Shown piece by piece: positions 59,978-64,000 of a stretch of 64,000 nt of DNA. Each line of letters begins with the position of its first letter. The first letter of the stretch is position 1. Source of the stretch: Dendrolimus kikuchii. Taxonomy: Eukaryota > Arthropoda > Insecta > Lepidoptera > Lasiocampidae. The notes below the pieces were generated by a model. It was given only the letters and a program-made list of their open reading frames with translations, searched no databases and was not told the DNA's origin. The DNA lies in the NCBI GenBank assembly GCA_019925095.2, contig CM034415.1, positions 6,295,001 through 6,359,000 on the forward strand, written 5' to 3'. The position numbers and the translations under genes are program-made.

Positions 59978-60352
59978 CTAAGCCTTCTTCTCGGTCTTCT
60001 TTGGCAGGAGAACCGCCTGAATGTTAGGCAGTACACCGCCCTGTGCGATGGTCACGCCAGAGAGCAACTTGTTCAACTCCTCGTCGTTCCGTATCGCCAA
60101 TTGTAAATGCCTAGGGATGATCCTAGTTTTCTTGTTGTCCCTGGCGGCGTTACCCGCCAACTCGAGAACTTCGGCGGCCAGATATTCCATCACGGCGGCG
60201 AGGTACACGGGTGCACCGGCACCGACGCGCTCGGCATAGTTGCCGTTCCTCAACAGTCTGTGAATACGCCCCACAGGAAACTGGAGACCGGCGCGATTAG
60301 AGCGAGACTTTACCTTGCCCTTTACTTTTCCACCTTTGCCGCGACCGGACAT
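59978..60352 (-). CDS. H2A: Histone H2A (unit 7)
   Basis: 124 aa, identical to the unit 1 copy. Stem-loop at 59872-59887. Confidence 0.98.
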   Translation of the reverse strand: MSGRGKGGKVKGKVKSRSNRAGLQFPVGRIHRLLRNGNYAERVGAGAPVYLAAVMEYLAAEVLELAGNAARDNKKTRIIPRHLQLAIRNDEELNKLLSGVTIAQGGVLPNIQAVLLPKKTEKKA

Positions 60353-60687
60353 TATTGAAGTTTTGTTATTAAACTATATGAACACTAGAAAAGACACGTC
60401 CGACCGATGCGAACGTGACCGAAGCGAGAGTGCCTGTGCGACTGAACGTCATCGAAAAAAAACGCACCGGTTTTATACTTGTGTATCGTGCGTTCGAACC
60501 GAGCGACATTACGTCTAAGAAGTGGGACGGAGAGAGAGATAGAGACGGCGAGCGAGATAGACGCACACGACCAAGGAAAACTATTTACTTACATAATATT
60601 ATTATATACTATTAGGTGTATGGTGTTATTGATTGTATTTGTAAACCACCAATGCATATATCATAATAATAATAATATCCATCCAAG

Positions 60688-60723
<36 letters not shown>

Positions 60724-61227
60724 ATGTACCTACCTATGAAAGTTATCTGTCAAAACTATTATTAAGTACCTATCTGTATTCTGTATACCTGTGCGATATT
60801 AACTAGCTTTATCGGTGTTGTTTTTTATTGAGGCGAAATTTTAGGTTGATTTGAAAAGCAAACGAAAGGATAAGAAGTCGGGCGGAAACCGCGCGGGGGG
60901 GGAGAGGAGCGTTTTTTTTTTTTTTTTTAAATATATCGTCGTGCGTGTGTGTGTGTGTGCATATATCGTACGACCGAGGCGGCTACCGCGTGAAAGGATA
61001 GCGGAAACCAGTTTTCTATTCGTGATGATATACATCGTCATCAATCTGTGGAACATCTGTTAGCCCTGAAAAGGGCTTTTTGGTTGGTAGGCACGGCGGC
61101 ACACCCCGCACACACCGCCCACAGCAACACCACGAAGGCGCGAGCGAGCGGCGCGTTCACTGGGCCGTCGGCGGCGGCGGTTCGCTCGGAGCGGAGCGGA
61201 GGTGTCGTCTCTGTCGCGTCCCGTCGT

Positions 61228-61986
61228 TTACTTCTTCGCAGCGGAGGTCTTCTTCGCGGCCGCCTTCGACTTGGGTGTGGCCGCTGCGGCCTTCTTCGGC
61301 TTGGGCGCTTTCGGTTTCTTGGTGGGCGGCTTCGCGGTCTTCTTGGCCTTCGGCGCGGCGCCCTTGCCCTTCGCGGGGGCGGCGGTCTTCTTCGACGCGG
61401 CGGCGGCCGGCTTCTTCTTGGCTGCGGCGGCTTTCTTGTCCCTCGTCGCCGCCGAGCCGGCGGCCTTCGACTTGGACGGCGAAGCGGCCGACGCGGAAGC
61501 GGCGGCGCCCTTCTTCCCCTTCGCGGCGGCAGCGGGGGCGACCTTCTTCGACTTGCCAGAAGACGCGGTGCCGGTCTCGTCGCCGTCGGCGGCCGCCTTG
61601 CCGGCGGACCTCTTCTTGGCTCCGGCGGCCGGTTTCTTCGACGCGGACGACTTGGATTCCAACTTGAACGATCCCGATGCGCCCTTGCCTTTGGTCTGGA
61701 TCAACGCACCCGATTCGACGGCGCTCTTGAGGTACTTCCTAATGAACGGCGCAAGTTTCTCGGCGTCGACTTTATATGTCGCCGTTATGTATTTCTTGAT
61801 GGCCTGAAGCGACGATCCGCTGCGCTCCTTGAGCTCCGTAATCGCGTTAGTGACCATCTCTGAAGTCTTCGGGTGTGTCGGCTTGGCCTTTGGCTTTTTC
61901 GCGCCGGCCGCGGCTGCGGACGCCTTCGGTTTCTTCGCCGGCGTCGCGGGGGCCGGGGTTTCGGCTGCTACTGCTGTGTCTGCCAT
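61228..61986 (-). CDS. H1: Linker histone H1 (unit 8)
   Basis: 252 aa, identical to the unit 1 copy. A22 leader at 61987-62008, stem-loop variant at 61062-61077. Confidence 0.97.
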   Translation of the reverse strand: MADTAVAAETPAPATPAKKPKASAAAAGAKKPKAKPTHPKTSEMVTNAITELKERSGSSLQAIKKYITATYKVDAEKLAPFIRKYLKSAVESGALIQTKGKGASGSFKLESKSSASKKPAAGAKKRSAGKAAADGDETGTASSGKSKKVAPAAAAKGKKGAAASASAASPSKSKAAGSAATRDKKAAAAKKKPAAAASKKTAAPAKGKGAAPKAKKTAKPPTKKPKAPKPKKAAAATPKSKAAAKKTSAAKK

Positions 61987-63005
61987 TTTTTTTTTTTTTT
62001 TTTTTTTTCCTCTTTAAACGAATACAAACAAACAAACAAACTACCACGAACGATTGATTAGTTTAATCCCACGGGAGAGCTGGCTGTGAGAAATACAACA
62101 ACAAACGAATATGGTTACTCAAACTCGAAAGTAGATGGCGCCAGGTGAAAAGTCGACCTCATCGGCTCAGGGCAATACCGAATCGACGACCGCGACGTCG
62201 AGATACATTTTCTCGTACGAACGCTTACAACTTTTCACTAGCACGGATCTGTTTAAACACACTTTTAACGTTTTTCAAATATTCATAGAGCAATTCGAGA
62301 CGTGATAATCTACAATATTTGAGTTTAGCGGTGTTATAAAGCCGTTTGCAAAACATTCGTCCCGGTAATATTCTCAATAAACTTGTTTATATTCACGACA
62401 GCATACGATGCATACGCGGGGTCCCGTTTAAAACTTATTTTTCTTATTATAAATGTGTATTGTTATAGATTTTCATTAAATAAATGAATTATAAACATCC
62501 CGAGGTTCCGACGTATAAACTTCCTCCGCGCGCAATACTATTTTTTTCATCGAATAATCGATGAAAAGTTTAGGGTCGTAAAACATTACTACCGCGAAAC
62601 CTCTGTGAGGAACTAGGCATACGAATAAAAACGTGCAACTGTTTCGTATAATCGTGTAAATATTAAACGATCTTATTTATTATTTACTAGTAACTACTGC
62701 ACTATAATAATATACGTAATGATGATCTAATCTTTTTTTTTTTTTAATCTATTTATGTAGTAACCAACACTTATCATTTCAATTGATCACACAAGTAAGA
62801 CGAGACAGGTCTTAAATTAATTAATAATAATAATAGTAATAATAATAATAACAACAAAACAATACACATGGGTGAAAAGAAAGGGGGAGAAAAAAAAAAA
62901 AAGATATTAAGAATAAAGTAAAAAAAAAAAAAAATACTAATAATATAGTATAACAACAACAACAACAACTACTACTATTTGTTTTTTTTTTACTTCATCA
63001 AAACG

Positions 63006-63037
<32 letters not shown>

Positions 63038-63494
63038 GTAACAATATGAGAGAATTTCTCAAGAACATATCAATTGTCCTTATATAAATATATAAAATTG
63101 ATTGAGCCCCACCGTAATGATACGTTGATAGCTTTTAATACATAGTAAAAGAGATGAATAATAAATAATATGCTTTCTTGTACTTTCCGAGTGTTTAGCA
63201 CAACATTTAGTTGTGAACGTTTAACATTATTTATATTTATGCGTGACGTTAGGCCTCATGAACGCCGCACGTGCTTGTGCTTAAGTATTATAATTAGCTA
63301 CCTATATACAGACAGAATCTATTGTGTTAAGTGTGCATAAGAGCCGACTCCTGTTCGTTATAGAAAAACTTTCAGGGCAGGGTTATAATACTTTTGAATA
63401 AATTGCGGCCCTGAAAAGGGCCTTTTTCTTGTACAATTCTTCCGAATCTCGTATAGTATGATATTGTGGTGGTAAGCAAGAGAATCCATCTCTT

Positions 63495-63998
<504 letters not shown>

Positions 63999-64000
63999 CC

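Overview
This window is a tandem array of replication-dependent histone genes from an animal, almost certainly an insect. The five core and linker histone proteins are arthropod-like: H4 begins MTGRGK, H2A ends in TEKKA, and H2B is close to the Drosophila protein. Spacers are AT-rich and full of homopolymers and microsatellites. I cannot name the species; an aphid or other hemipteran is only a guess.

Layout: a unit of about 7.31 kb is repeated head to tail. All genes lie on the minus strand, so transcription order is H2A, H2B, H3, H4, H1. Units run 1-7309, 7310-14617, 14618-25994 (disrupted), 25995-33303, 33304-40614, 40615-47927, 47928-60590 (disrupted) and 60591-64000 (cut by the window end). 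The window holds 8 H1, 8 H4 (one frameshifted), 7 H3 (one truncated), 7 H2B (one truncated) and 7 H2A genes. Every gene is intronless and is followed by a 16-nt histone 3'-end stem-loop. H2A, H3 and H4 have clear TATA boxes, and H2B has a TATA-like element plus a CCAAT box, so each gene appears to have its own promoter. The five products are the octamer histones plus the linker histone made in bulk in S phase.

Two units are broken by the same Jockey-type non-LTR retrotransposon. Copy B (53483-59025, minus strand) looks full length: structured 5' UTR, intact ORF1 (531 aa, three zinc knuckles), intact ORF2 (960 aa, endonuclease plus reverse transcriptase) and a short A tail. It replaces 192 bp of an H2B gene, from its probable transcription start to codon 33. 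Copy A (19706-about 23475, plus strand) is 5'-truncated with an intact ORF2 and replaces 718 bp of an H3 gene and its promoter. The copies are almost identical, so both insertions look recent.

The third unit also contains a 100-N gap (17233-17332), preceded by 263 bp of unrelated sequence and followed by a second, noisier copy of the H1-H4 spacer. The number of units there is therefore uncertain. The most unusual observations are the retroelement 5' end placed at the H2B start site, the chimeric ORF joining element 3' UTR to the H2B fold, and a hairpin in the element 5' UTR with the same 6-bp stem and UUUC loop geometry as the histone mRNA stem-loop.
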